Positions 6,497 through 13,590 of a DNA stretch of 22,977 bases are shown here, piece after piece; position 1 is the first letter of the stretch; every line of letters begins with the position of its first letter. The DNA is from a virus, in IMG/VR virus record IMGVR_UViG_3300032116_001366, positions 1-22,977 of that record; one strand, written 5' to 3'. Under the pieces are notes generated by a model. That model was not told where the DNA came from and ran no database searches. It worked only from the letters and a program-made list of their open reading frames with translations. A program made the translations under genes and the position numbers.

Positions 6497-6598
6497 CTTG
6501 TAACCAGCCCCGCAGGCCCACAGCAGCCCTCCCTCTGCTAGTGTGCCACCTCGGAACCCCCAGCTTGAGGCGCAAGTCTCGCTGGGGGTTTTTCTTTG
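6497..6598 (+). ncRNA. Candidate small RNA ending in a strong terminator
   Basis: A promoter-like pair TTGACT (6464-6469) and TATATC (6485-6490), with a short 15-base spacer, would start a plus-strand transcript near 6497. About 60 bases later comes an intrinsic terminator: AACCCCCAGC (6555-6564), a 16-base loop, GCTGGGGGTT (6581-6590), then TTTCTTTG. No open reading frame with a ribosome-binding site lies between, so a non-coding RNA of about 100 bases is the simplest reading. The terminator is clear; the promoter and the existence of the RNA are inferred. The hairpin may instead simply insulate the integrase region from neighbouring transcription. Confidence 0.35.
6555..6595 (+). terminator. 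Rho-independent terminator
   Basis: The stem AACCCCCAGC / GCTGGGGGTT is 10 bp with no mismatch, closed by a 16-base loop and followed on the plus strand by TTTCTTT. It is the strongest plus-strand terminator in the window, yet no plus-strand protein gene precedes it for several kilobases. This supports a plus-strand RNA starting in the 6309-6550 interval. Confidence 0.75.
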
Positions 6599-6828
6599 TA
6601 TAGGGTATAGAGGCTGCGGATTGCACTGCAAAGGCTTGATGCAGTTTCATCGGGAGTGGTGCGGAAACGAGCGGGCGGGCTGAATTAACAGTCTTAGCAG
6701 GTCCGTGACGAACCACCGCTCTCGACCGATAACAGCGGCACAGGTGTAAGGCGGAAATAGCGCCATTATCCCTCGGGAGCCGAAGCCTTTCTCGTCGTGG
6801 GTAAACGAGACTCAGTGTTACTGTTATT

Positions 6829-6975
6829 GGGAGTGACGGTTTTGCGTTGCCGAGTCTGGTCAAAGGCTGAACGCGAAAGAGTAAGCGCAAGACGTGCTAG
6901 TTCCGTTCAGTGGCGCACGAAAGCCAATACTGAGGGGACCGTGGGTTCGAATCCCTACCGCTAATCGTCACTCCC
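6829..6975 (+). ncRNA. tRNA-like structured element with an extended closing helix
   Basis: The ends pair perfectly over 10 bp: GGGAGTGACG (6829-6838) with CGTCACTCCC (6966-6975). An imperfect acceptor-like helix continues inward (TTTTGCG against CGCTAAT). Inside, in tRNA order, come three arms. The D-arm TTGCCGAGTCTGGTCAAAGG resembles class II (Leu/Ser-type) tRNAs. The anticodon-type stem is GAACG/CGTTC, extendable to 7 bp, but its loop is about 30 bases instead of 7. A variable-arm hairpin (GGC/GCC) follows. The T-arm is GTGGG-TTCGAATC-CCTAC, with a loop one base too long. No CCA is encoded. It could be a decayed or intron-bearing tRNA, a tRNA mimic or an integration-related structure. The integrase stop codon lies inside its 3' helix. 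The stretch 6600-6828 before it has more short hairpins but nothing identifiable. Confidence 0.45.
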
Positions 6976-8107
6976 ACATCCCTTCAATCCGCCACTCATC
7001 CAATCGGTCGGCCCACCACTGAAGCATTGTCTTCCGTTGGTCGAGATACAGCGCGGAATTGTAAGCGCCGCGCACCGAATCATCCGAATGCGCCAGCGCC
7101 ATTTCGATCCAGTCGCGGTCGAACCCCTGCTCATTTAGCACGGTGCTGAACAGCCCGCGAAAGCCGTGGACGGTCTGCTTGCCGCGCCAGCCCAAATCAT
7201 ACAGCGCATAGATCAGCGCATTGGCATTGATCGTCGGTCGCCTCGGGCCGGAAAACAGATACTCGCCGCGACGGTGGGCCTTCAGTTCCTCCAACGCCGC
7301 CAGAGCCTGCTTGGACAGCGGAACCCGATGCTCACGGTGCATCTTCATGCGCTCAGCCGGAATCACCCAAACGCCGTCACGGATCTCTGACCAGCGCGCC
7401 TCCCGTGTCTCAGTGGTGCGGGCTGCTGTGAGGATCGTCCACTTCAACGCCAGCCTGACGACCGGAAACTGATACCTGTCAATGGCGCGCAGCAGCGCCG
7501 GAACATCCGTCACGTCCACCTTCGCCATATGCTCGACCCTTGGCCGTGGTCGCATTGCCGCACCGACTCGCGCTGCCGGATCTGTGTCGCAGTAGCCCAT
7601 CGCAATCCCGTAGCCGAAAATCTCCGACACCTTCTGCCTGAGCCGCCGCGACACGTCCAAGGCACCGCGCTCCTCGACCTTGCGTATCATGGCGATCACA
7701 TCGACAGGCTTGATCTGGTCGAGCCGCATCGCGCCTATTTCTGGCAACGCGTCCTGCTCGATGCGACGCTTCACGATGTCTATGTGTCGCGCCACCTTCC
7801 CTGTCTCCCAGACCTTCAGATGCTCGCGGAACAGTTCTTCGAAGGTGATGGTGCGCTGGGGTGTTGGCTGCTCGCCCATGCGGCGCTTCGCTCGACCGGC
7901 GAACACCGCGTCCCTCGCGTCCTTCAGGTTGATCTCGGGGAAAGAACCGAGCGACACCGTTTTTGTCTTACCGGCGTCCTTGAAGATCCACTGCCAGTAT
8001 TTCGAGCCGTTCGGCATGACCAGCAGCGACAGTCCCGCGCCATCCGCCAGTCGGTAAGATTTATCGCGCGGCTGCGCAGCCCTCACATCATCGGTTTTCA
8101 GCTTCAT
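6968..8107 (-). CDS. int: Tyrosine-recombinase integrase, P4/DUF4102 type
   Basis: This site-specific recombinase joins attP to the host attB. ATG at 8107 is chosen because GGGAG lies just upstream and the product then begins MKLKTDDVRAAQPRDKSYRL, the normal start of the DUF4102 arm-DNA-binding domain. An in-frame ATG at 8176 would add 23 unrelated residues. The protein has 379 residues: the arm-binding domain to about residue 80, a SAM-like core domain to about 185, and a catalytic domain. Catalytic residues are R230 (TAARTTE), K255, H314 and R317 (HGFRG), H340 and the nucleophile Y349 (GAYNSALYL). The ending MLQWWADRLDEW is typical of prophage and island integrases that use tRNA genes. A tRNA-3'-end attP core lies 133 bases upstream of the start. 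Confidence 0.96.
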   Translation of the reverse strand: MKLKTDDVRAAQPRDKSYRLADGAGLSLLVMPNGSKYWQWIFKDAGKTKTVSLGSFPEINLKDARDAVFAGRAKRRMGEQPTPQRTITFEELFREHLKVWETGKVARHIDIVKRRIEQDALPEIGAMRLDQIKPVDVIAMIRKVEERGALDVSRRLRQKVSEIFGYGIAMGYCDTDPAARVGAAMRPRPRVEHMAKVDVTDVPALLRAIDRYQFPVVRLALKWTILTAARTTETREARWSEIRDGVWVIPAERMKMHREHRVPLSKQALAALEELKAHRRGEYLFSGPRRPTINANALIYALYDLGWRGKQTVHGFRGLFSTVLNEQGFDRDWIEMALAHSDDSVRGAYNSALYLDQRKTMLQWWADRLDEWRIEGMWE

Positions 8108-8164
8108 CTGTTCTCCCTCAGTTGTAACGAAGGATTCCAGATTTACAGCCCTATTACAACTCCC

Positions 8165-8184
8165 ACTGGGACGCACTGGGACGC
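8165..8184. repeat. Tandem 10-bp repeat next to attP, possible integrase arm sites
   Basis: ACTGGGACGC occurs twice in direct tandem. A third TGGGAC follows at 8228-8233, closer to the attP core. Short direct repeats between int and the core are where integrase or excisionase arm-type binding sites are normally found. The repeats are visible; binding is inferred. Confidence 0.45.
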
Positions 8185-8196
8185 TCTAAGAAGAAA

Positions 8197-8222
8197 ACCC
8201 AGCAGTTTCAAAGCTGCTGGGT
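8197..8222 (-). terminator. Leftward rho-independent terminator upstream of int
   Basis: ACCCAGCAG (8197-8205) pairs with CTGCTGGGT (8214-8222) around an 8-base loop. Read on the minus strand it is followed by TTTTCTTCTT. It would end the transcript of the tail-spike operon before the integrase gene and so isolate int expression. Confidence 0.8.
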
Positions 8223-8239
8223 CTCCGTGGGACTATGGA

Positions 8240-8258
8240 TGGTAGCGGGAGAGGGATT
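8240..8258 (-). other. attP core: copy of a host tRNA 3' end
   Basis: On the minus strand this reads AATCCCTCTCCCGCTACCA: the T-stem 3' half CCCTC, acceptor 3' half TCCCGCT, discriminator A and an encoded CCA. The rest of a tRNA is absent; 8263 onward does not form the other arms. That is the expected pattern of an attP core in a phage whose integrase uses the 3' end of a tRNA gene. The ACCA-type end resembles an elongator tRNA-Met acceptor, but the identity cannot be fixed. Phage genes lie on both sides, arguing for the non-integrated form. Confidence 0.7.
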
Positions 8259-8312
8259 GAAATGATGTTGTTTTTATTAGATTGATTGGCCCAAACTCGC
8301 AAAGTTACAACC

Positions 8313-8807
8313 TTACCAGCGGCCCAGCCACCAAACGATTCGCGCCAACCATTCCCAGCGCAGCAACAGGGCCGCGACATTCTGACCGCGCTTATCCCTA
8401 TCGCCCTGCATCCGCGCGATCTCGGCGGCGCGATAAGTCCAATCGCCAGCGCGCTCCGCAGCAATAATTTCCGCGCCATGCCCTGCAAAGTCGATGGCCT
8501 CGATCTTGCGGCTGAAGCTGTCCACCGCCGCCATCACCAACGCCTGCGCAAACAGTCCCAACGCCAAAGGTTCGGGCGCAACAAAAACGAAGGGTAGGCC
8601 CGCCGCGATTGCCAGCAGCTTGTGCAGCCGAAACTCGCCCTTTTCCTGAATGTGCGCAAAGGCCGTGTTGCTGCCACCCGGATTGATCGGCCCAGCGGGC
8701 TTTACAATCCGCATAGCGTTATGCTCGGCATGGTTCCCCGCCACCGTGGGCGGGAACACGAATAGCAGCAACCATAGGGCGGGCAAGAACGCCATCAAAA
8801 GGCTCAT
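8313..8807 (-). CDS. Small membrane-associated protein, unknown function
   Basis: A 164-residue protein whose ATG overlaps the stop of the tail-spike-like gene (ATGA at 8807-8804), so the two are probably translated together. The N-terminus MSLLMAFLPALWLLLFVFPP is a strong hydrophobic segment that could be a signal anchor. A second hydrophobic stretch lies at about residues 62-92 (LLAIAAGLPFVFVAPEPLAL). The C-terminal part is charged and ends in a tryptophan-rich segment (EWLARIVWWLGRW). Holin, superinfection-exclusion or envelope-modifying roles would fit such a topology. There is no motif to choose among them. It is the last gene before the leftward terminator and attP. Confidence 0.75.
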   Translation of the reverse strand: MSLLMAFLPALWLLLFVFPPTVAGNHAEHNAMRIVKPAGPINPGGSNTAFAHIQEKGEFRLHKLLAIAAGLPFVFVAPEPLALGLFAQALVMAAVDSFSRKIEAIDFAGHGAEIIAAERAGDWTYRAAEIARMQGDRDKRGQNVAALLLRWEWLARIVWWLGRW

Positions 8808-10876
8808 GCGTAAGCCCCCGCGTCAACCGTTCCGCTAGTCTCGCGCGCGGCTGCGGCAAAGTCGCGGGCAAGCGGATATTGGCTAAACAGGTTGCGTGCA
8901 GGCGAGCCGCCTTGCAGATCGTAGTTGCCGCCCGACGAACCCGCGACAGGGCCGGGCAAGGTTGTGGCGCGATCATCGACAAACAGGATATTCCCGCCGT
9001 TGATAACCGAGCCGATCCCCGCGTAAGCCTGACCGAACGACAGCCCGCCGCCGCCGCTGTCCAGATTACGGGCGAAATTGCCCGCGCAGCCGACGCCGTG
9101 GTGGAAGGCGAAGTTGCCGGTGCGGGCACCGTTGCTCATGAACACGTCGCCCTTGGTGTTGATCTGCGGGCCGATATTGCCCTTGAAGCTGACCAGAACG
9201 TGCGTGCGCGCAGTGCCGACCGTATCGTCATAAATGACGTTGTATCGCCCGTAACCTTCAACCCCTGCCGCAGTGTTGAAGTGGCAGACAAGATGCGTCA
9301 GGTTGCCGTTGTCGCTGTCGCCCGCGATGCGGATCGCCGGGTTGCTGGTCGAACTAATCCACGGAACGACGTTCTGCACCACTGCGCCCGCCATGTTCTG
9401 CCCCGCGCTGGCGGTGCGGACGTAAATGGCCGAGTTTGTTCCGGGCGGGCTGGGCAAGTTGTTGTTGTAGATCAGGAAGCCGCGCTGTGCTGCCGGATAG
9501 TCAATCCGCGCAGCGGCAAGGCTGCAACCGATAACATTATAGCCCTCGATTGCGAGATTGTTGAAGCTGCCGGTCAGCCCGCGAATGATGCGATTGTCGC
9601 CAGCGGTGGTGTAAGCAAAGCCGCCGTTGTAGTTGCTCGCCGCCATACCGAAAACGGACAAGTGGGCATTGCTTTTCATCGCGCTCGCCGCGCCCGCGTT
9701 GCTGAAATTAAAGGAGACATTGCGGAACTGCGCGTGAATTTTGCGAGCGCCTTCCCCGAGGAAGCCAAAATCAGCCGTGCGGGTGATCGTCATGTCCTCG
9801 AACATGATCGCATTTTCGCTCGTCACCGCGCCGCTATTGCTTGAAGTCCAGAGGCGAATATCCGCAGTGCCCCATGTGACGTTGGCAGTTGCCCGCGAAA
9901 CATCAGGGTCACGCTCGACGATGATACCTGCCCCGTCCATTCGATAAGTGCCAAAAGACACGCTACCCATGTTCACGCTGTTGGTGATCCGCACGCGAGA
10001 GCCAGACAAGACATTGGTAGAGCCGCTGCCCAGCACCGCCGCGAGCCGCGTGATCGCTCCGCCTACCGTCAGCGCAGGCGAAGCCTTGGCGGTTGCCGCA
10101 TTGGTTGATACCACCGCCGTAGCATCGTTGCCGCTGCTCGAAACGTAAATCAGGTTCGGAGCGGACGCGAGGCCAGTACTCTTGTAAAAGAAGCGATTGG
10201 AAAAACGGAACTCGGTTTCGCTGTTGCTTTCCAGCACAGAACCCGAAACCCCAAACCACGGGAACACCTGCCCTTGCAGCGTAATCGTCGCATCATTGTT
10301 CAGCGAGGTAATATCCAGCGTGCCTGCAAACACCTCGGGTGCCTGCGCATCCTCGCAATAGCTTGAGAGCGTGACTGTGCTAACAGTCTGCCAGGCAGTT
10401 GTATTAGTCCCGTCAGTGGCTCGAACGCGGACGCAAACGACTTGCCGCCCAGCTCGCGCGTCGCGGTGGAACGCGATAATCTCCCAAGGGATACTGTTGC
10501 CAACAACAATACGGTCAGCCATGCCCCAAGTTGCAATCGGCTTGGGGCTAACTACGGCGCTGTTGTTGGTTGCGCCGATGATCGTGTCGGCGGCGTAGAT
10601 GTAGTCCGACACGGCCACCTTGTCTGTGGTGAAGCTTGCCTGATTGGGGAACACCTGCCGCACCCGCTTGGTCAGCAGCAGGGTGTCATTAATGGTGGTC
10701 GCCGTGCCGTTCGCGTCAAACCCTGCGCGGCCCACGGTGAAGGGCGTCAGGCTAAGATCGGTGGGGTTGGCGACGGTTGCCTGCCACCCGTCAGCCGCAA
10801 TCGAAGTGAATGGTGCGCCAATGGGACTCGCTGCCGCAATAACCCCGAAAGACAGGGGCATATTAAAAGTTCTCAT
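8804..10876 (-). CDS. Tail-spike or receptor-binding-like protein, beta-helix rich
   Basis: A 690-residue protein, starting at ATG 10876, which overlaps the stop of the preceding gene (ATGA) and has GGAG 8 bases upstream. It is rich in Asn, Gly, Ser and Thr, with few lysines. The first 250 residues look like a virion-binding or carbohydrate-binding region (ADGWQATVANPTDLSLTPFT). From about residue 250 (LIYVSSSGNDATAVVSTNAA) it shows the repeated short-strand pattern of a right-handed parallel beta-helix, with segments such as IMFEDMTITR and YNVIGCSLAAAR typical of such coils. The C-terminus SSGGNYDLQGGSPARN also occurs in beta-helix proteins. Host-surface binding or depolymerase activity is inferred, and no catalytic residues can be named. 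Confidence 0.78.
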   Translation of the reverse strand: MRTFNMPLSFGVIAAASPIGAPFTSIAADGWQATVANPTDLSLTPFTVGRAGFDANGTATTINDTLLLTKRVRQVFPNQASFTTDKVAVSDYIYAADTIIGATNNSAVVSPKPIATWGMADRIVVGNSIPWEIIAFHRDARAGRQVVCVRVRATDGTNTTAWQTVSTVTLSSYCEDAQAPEVFAGTLDITSLNNDATITLQGQVFPWFGVSGSVLESNSETEFRFSNRFFYKSTGLASAPNLIYVSSSGNDATAVVSTNAATAKASPALTVGGAITRLAAVLGSGSTNVLSGSRVRITNSVNMGSVSFGTYRMDGAGIIVERDPDVSRATANVTWGTADIRLWTSSNSGAVTSENAIMFEDMTITRTADFGFLGEGARKIHAQFRNVSFNFSNAGAASAMKSNAHLSVFGMAASNYNGGFAYTTAGDNRIIRGLTGSFNNLAIEGYNVIGCSLAAARIDYPAAQRGFLIYNNNLPSPPGTNSAIYVRTASAGQNMAGAVVQNVVPWISSTSNPAIRIAGDSDNGNLTHLVCHFNTAAGVEGYGRYNVIYDDTVGTARTHVLVSFKGNIGPQINTKGDVFMSNGARTGNFAFHHGVGCAGNFARNLDSGGGGLSFGQAYAGIGSVINGGNILFVDDRATTLPGPVAGSSGGNYDLQGGSPARNLFSQYPLARDFAAAARETSGTVDAGAYA

Positions 10877-11346
10877 TTCATGTCTCCGGTGAAATACCAT
10901 GTGTTTGCGGCACGCTTTCGGAGTCCTATGACAGAGTGCTTGGCCGAACTTCGACTAAAATTCTCCTTAACTTCCAGAGGTTGCAGGCCCGCGCCCGCAG
11001 TCGGAATAATGTTGCCATCGCCCTTTTGCAAGATTTCAACGAAACAGCCATTCGGCGCATTCAGCGAAGCGTCGCTTGGAATGGTAAGAGTAATGTCGCT
11101 GTTATTGGTAAAAACCAGAATTGCGTTGCAGTTTTCTGAAGATAGAGTGTGAGTCGTTCCCGTAATTACAAAAACGGGAGACGCCGCGCTCGGAGTGTTG
11201 TCTTCAAGCAATTTGGCGATACTCGGAACCGTACCGTTATCGGTTGTCACCACGGTATCGGCGTCGCCGTTAACGATCTGATCGAGTCGATCCATATTCG
11301 TAACCGACTTGGAAACTGCGGCCTGATACTCAGAAGCTGTGGGCAT
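10873..11346 (-). CDS. Tail-fibre-associated small protein
   Basis: A 157-residue protein with a helical N-terminus and the phrase TTDNGTVPSIAKLL, a motif common in the N-terminal parts of phage tail fibres. A small beta-sandwich-like part follows (NNSDITLTIPSDASL, then FVEILQKGDGNIIPTAGAG) and the end is NTWYFTGDMK. Its stop overlaps the start of the tail-spike-like gene, so the two are coupled and probably form a structural pair: a fibre base and its spike. The pattern is familiar from fibre proteins but no named family is claimed. The upstream gap (11347-11404) holds no clear promoter or terminator, so read-through from the repressor gene is possible. Confidence 0.75.
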   Translation of the reverse strand: MPTASEYQAAVSKSVTNMDRLDQIVNGDADTVVTTDNGTVPSIAKLLEDNTPSAASPVFVITGTTHTLSSENCNAILVFTNNSDITLTIPSDASLNAPNGCFVEILQKGDGNIIPTAGAGLQPLEVKENFSRSSAKHSVIGLRKRAANTWYFTGDMK

Positions 11347-11404
11347 AGGTCAAGAACCCCGAAAAATGGTTTCCCCAAGGCTCTATCACTTTGATGTTGA
11401 CAGT

Positions 11405-12079
11405 TCAACCCAATCGCTGAGCAAATGTCTGGATTCGTCGTAACCCCTTGGCTGACGTTTTCACCTCAACCATGCCACCTCGGTTCGATCCACGCTCGAT
11501 AGCCGACTCCGGTATCTCGTAGATTTCAAATGTAAAGCCCCGCTTGACAGTTCCGAGAACCACTGCCTCGCTGCTGACCGGAACCCTGAATACACCGTCT
11601 TCTGCAACCACCACTGCGAAGTCGTACTTCGCACCTTTGATGATGGCGTGCAGATCCACGCCGCGCTTCTGCTCGACCTCGCTGGCGAAAGCTGCGTGGC
11701 CTCCGTCCATTTCAATCAACCCTGCAACCAAGTTCACAGCGCCGCGTATCTCCCGCCCCTTGATGATGGCCTCTCGCGGTGCCAGTCCCTTATCGACACC
11801 GAGCGACAACCACGACATATCGACCTGAAGCAGTTCGGCCAGCATCGCCACCTTGTCTTGACGCGGCTTAGCCTCACCTGCGAACCACTTCCGCACTGTC
11901 TCGACGCTGACTTCTTCCTTGAATCGGCGCTTCAGTTCGTTCTGCACCCAAGTCAGTCGCCCCTTGTGCAGCGGGGGACATTGACCACCTGCTGTGCAAG
12001 CGGAGTCGAGACGCTTGGCAAACTCGGGATCGCGGATGATGCGTTCCGGTGTCAGAGCGATCTTGCGGGCGGGTGACAT
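11405..12079 (-). CDS. Phage repressor-like HTH protein (CI-type)
   Basis: A 224-residue DNA-binding regulator. The region at about residues 40-95 reads as an XRE-type helix-turn-helix (VSVETVRKWFAGEAKPRQDK, then a helix ending MSWLSLG). The C-terminal half is a mixed alpha-beta domain for dimerisation. The LexA-type Ser/Lys peptidase dyad cannot be recognised, so RecA-triggered self-cleavage is not predicted. ATG at 12079 has GGAG 8 bases upstream. It has its own promoter (TTGACA at 12137-12132), and an 18-bp palindrome just upstream is repeated at the divergent early promoters. This makes it the best candidate for the lysogeny repressor. Proof would need binding data. Confidence 0.82.
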   Translation of the reverse strand: MSPARKIALTPERIIRDPEFAKRLDSACTAGGQCPPLHKGRLTWVQNELKRRFKEEVSVETVRKWFAGEAKPRQDKVAMLAELLQVDMSWLSLGVDKGLAPREAIIKGREIRGAVNLVAGLIEMDGGHAAFASEVEQKRGVDLHAIIKGAKYDFAVVVAEDGVFRVPVSSEAVVLGTVKRGFTFEIYEIPESAIERGSNRGGMVEVKTSAKGLRRIQTFAQRLG

Positions 12080-12108
12080 GGCGTCTCTCCGTTCTGTTAT
12101 GGTCGCAG

Positions 12109-12137
12109 TAGATGCGCCTTGGGGGAGGGTTTGTCAA
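12109..12137 (-). promoter_or_regulatory. Repressor-gene promoter
   Basis: On the minus strand a consensus TTGACA (12137-12132) is followed after 17 bases by CATCTA (12114-12109). The -10 element is poor, and spacers of 18 or 19 bases (ATCTAC, TCTACT) are possible too. The promoter sits between the operator palindrome and the repressor start, the place expected for maintenance transcription. Confidence 0.5.
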
Positions 12138-12143
12138 GTCTAT

Positions 12144-12161
12144 GTTGAAAAGTGTTTCAAC
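12144..12161. promoter_or_regulatory. 18-bp palindromic operator, probable repressor site
   Basis: GTTGAAAAGTGTTTCAAC has perfect 7-bp arms (GTTGAAA / TTTCAAC) around AGTG. The same word with two changes lies at 19649-19666, over the rightward early promoter, and a half-site lies over the leftward one. The site overlaps the helicase stop codon and lies upstream of the repressor promoter -35 element, a position suited to autoregulation. A second half-site (GTTGAAA) follows at 12172-12178. Confidence 0.65.
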
Positions 12162-13590
12162 TGAACAGAGTGTTGAAATCCACATCGGTCACGATTTCCG
12201 CTTCCACGGCGTCAATGATCGCCCGCTGGTTCGTTTCTTTGCTGTCGAGCGCCGCCACCACTCGCTCATCCACCGTGTCCTCTGCCAGAATCTTGTAGAT
12301 GGCGACGATGTTTTTCTGGCCGGGACGCGGGAGTCGCGCATTCGCCTGAAGGTAGAGTTCAAGGCTCCACGTAAGGTCGAACCAGATGGCGATGTGCCCG
12401 CCATACTGAAGATTGGTGCCGTGACCACCGGACTTCGGGTGCATGAGCAGTTTCTTGATGCGACCCTCATTCCAGTCTCGGATTGCGGTGTCGCACTCGT
12501 TGAAAACCACCGCGTCAGGGTGGCGCTTCAGGATCTGGTCTTTGCTGAACTGGAACCCGTAGAAGATCAGCACCGACTCGCCGTTGGCCTGTTCGATCAA
12601 GTCGTCCAAGGCGTCGAGTTTTGCGGTGTGAACGGCTGCGATACTGCGGTCCTCGCGGTACATCGAGCCGCCGCTGAATTGGAGCAACTTGTTGGTCAGA
12701 ACGCCCGCGTTGACGGCTTCAACGTCATGCAGATCGCTGACAAGGGTTCGTCGGAATCGTTTGTATTCAGCCATCGCCTCGGGCGGCAGTTGCACTTTGA
12801 CGGGGATGTGGACAGGATCTTCGACCAGCTTTCGCGGGGGAATGCTAATCATCACATCTTTCAGCCGCTCCATGATCTCATCATGGGCGTAAGAGCGCGG
12901 CTTGATTTCACGGCTATACTTGTTCTCGTCGAACCAGCGCGCCTTGTAGTCCTCAAGTGTTGTCCCGAGACGTTCACCCTTGTCGATCAGGTAAATCTGC
13001 CCCCAGAGGTCGAGCAGTTCCCCCGGTGTGCCGGTCAACTCTACGACTTTCTTCACTTTCTTGCGGGCTGTGGAGAGAACGCCGAAGGCCGTCTGCTTAC
13101 CACCTTTGCTGACGACAGTGGTGCCGTCTGACCGCTTCCGCTTGGTCTTGGTAGTGCGCTTCTTTCCAGCTTTGAACATGGAGGATTCGTCGATCACCAA
13201 CCCATCCCACGGCCAGTTTTCAACGCTGCCGAGTTCCTTGGAGAGCCAGACTAAGTTTTCCCGGTTGATGATCGTCACCTTGGCATTTTTCGCCAGTGCG
13301 TATTTCCGTGCTGCTGGCGCTCCTACGCAAACAGCGTAGTCGAGGTCGCGCAGATGCTCCCACTCAGCAATTTCGTCGGCCCATGTGTCGCGGGCCACGC
13401 GCAGTGGTGCGATCACCAACCAGCGGTCGATTTCATCGTGCAAATCGACAATCGCGGTCAGAGTTGAGGCGGTCTTACCCCCACCCATGCCAAGGACGAT
13501 CATGCAGCCGTCTTTTTGCTTGATCGTATCGACGATGAAGTTCTGGTCGTCGCGCAGCATCGAGCGGGGTCGAACGGGTCGCTTAATCAT
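12157..13590 (-). CDS. SNF2-type DEAD/DEAH-box helicase or translocase
   Basis: A 477-residue superfamily 2 ATPase of the compact phage SNF2 type. Motif I is GMGGGKT (34-40), motif II is DESS (134-137, in LVIDESSMFK) and motif III is ELTGTP near residue 190. The second RecA-like domain carries HGTNLQYG and an arginine-finger segment, ANARLPRPGQ, at about 410. Such proteins remodel DNA or protein-DNA complexes in phage replication and recombination. It starts just inside the end of the VRR-NUC gene (8-base overlap), a pair often found together. The C-terminus is DFNTLFS, one of the -LF- tips shared with neighbours. The stop overlaps the repressor operator. Confidence 0.93.
   Translation of the reverse strand: MIKRPVRPRSMLRDDQNFIVDTIKQKDGCMIVLGMGGGKTASTLTAIVDLHDEIDRWLVIAPLRVARDTWADEIAEWEHLRDLDYAVCVGAPAARKYALAKNAKVTIINRENLVWLSKELGSVENWPWDGLVIDESSMFKAGKKRTTKTKRKRSDGTTVVSKGGKQTAFGVLSTARKKVKKVVELTGTPGELLDLWGQIYLIDKGERLGTTLEDYKARWFDENKYSREIKPRSYAHDEIMERLKDVMISIPPRKLVEDPVHIPVKVQLPPEAMAEYKRFRRTLVSDLHDVEAVNAGVLTNKLLQFSGGSMYREDRSIAAVHTAKLDALDDLIEQANGESVLIFYGFQFSKDQILKRHPDAVVFNECDTAIRDWNEGRIKKLLMHPKSGGHGTNLQYGGHIAIWFDLTWSLELYLQANARLPRPGQKNIVAIYKILAEDTVDERVVAALDSKETNQRAIIDAVEAEIVTDVDFNTLFS

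Noticed and set aside
6652-6724. A second tRNA in the same intergenic region, closed by GGGAGTGGT and ACCAC...TCTC
   Set aside because: The helix needs a three-base bulge, and no T-loop or D-arm could be placed on either strand.
6640-6975. Permuted alphaproteobacterial tmRNA or RNase P RNA
   Set aside because: No tag-peptide reading frame of the alanine-ending type and no tmRNA or RNase P core words could be found; only tRNA-like arms remain.
8186-8488. Minus-strand frame overlapping the small membrane protein, considered as an Rz1-like embedded spanin
   Set aside because: No lipobox, composition typical of an out-of-frame reading, and it runs through the terminator hairpin at 8197-8222.
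8879-9844. Long plus-strand open frame opposite the tail-spike-like gene
   Set aside because: Low-complexity Val/Ala/Arg product with no ribosome-binding site; the minus-strand spike gene explains the sequence.
11405-12079. LexA/CI-type self-cleaving repressor
   Set aside because: No Ala-Gly cleavage site or Ser-Lys dyad can be recognised, so only a non-cleaving HTH repressor is claimed.
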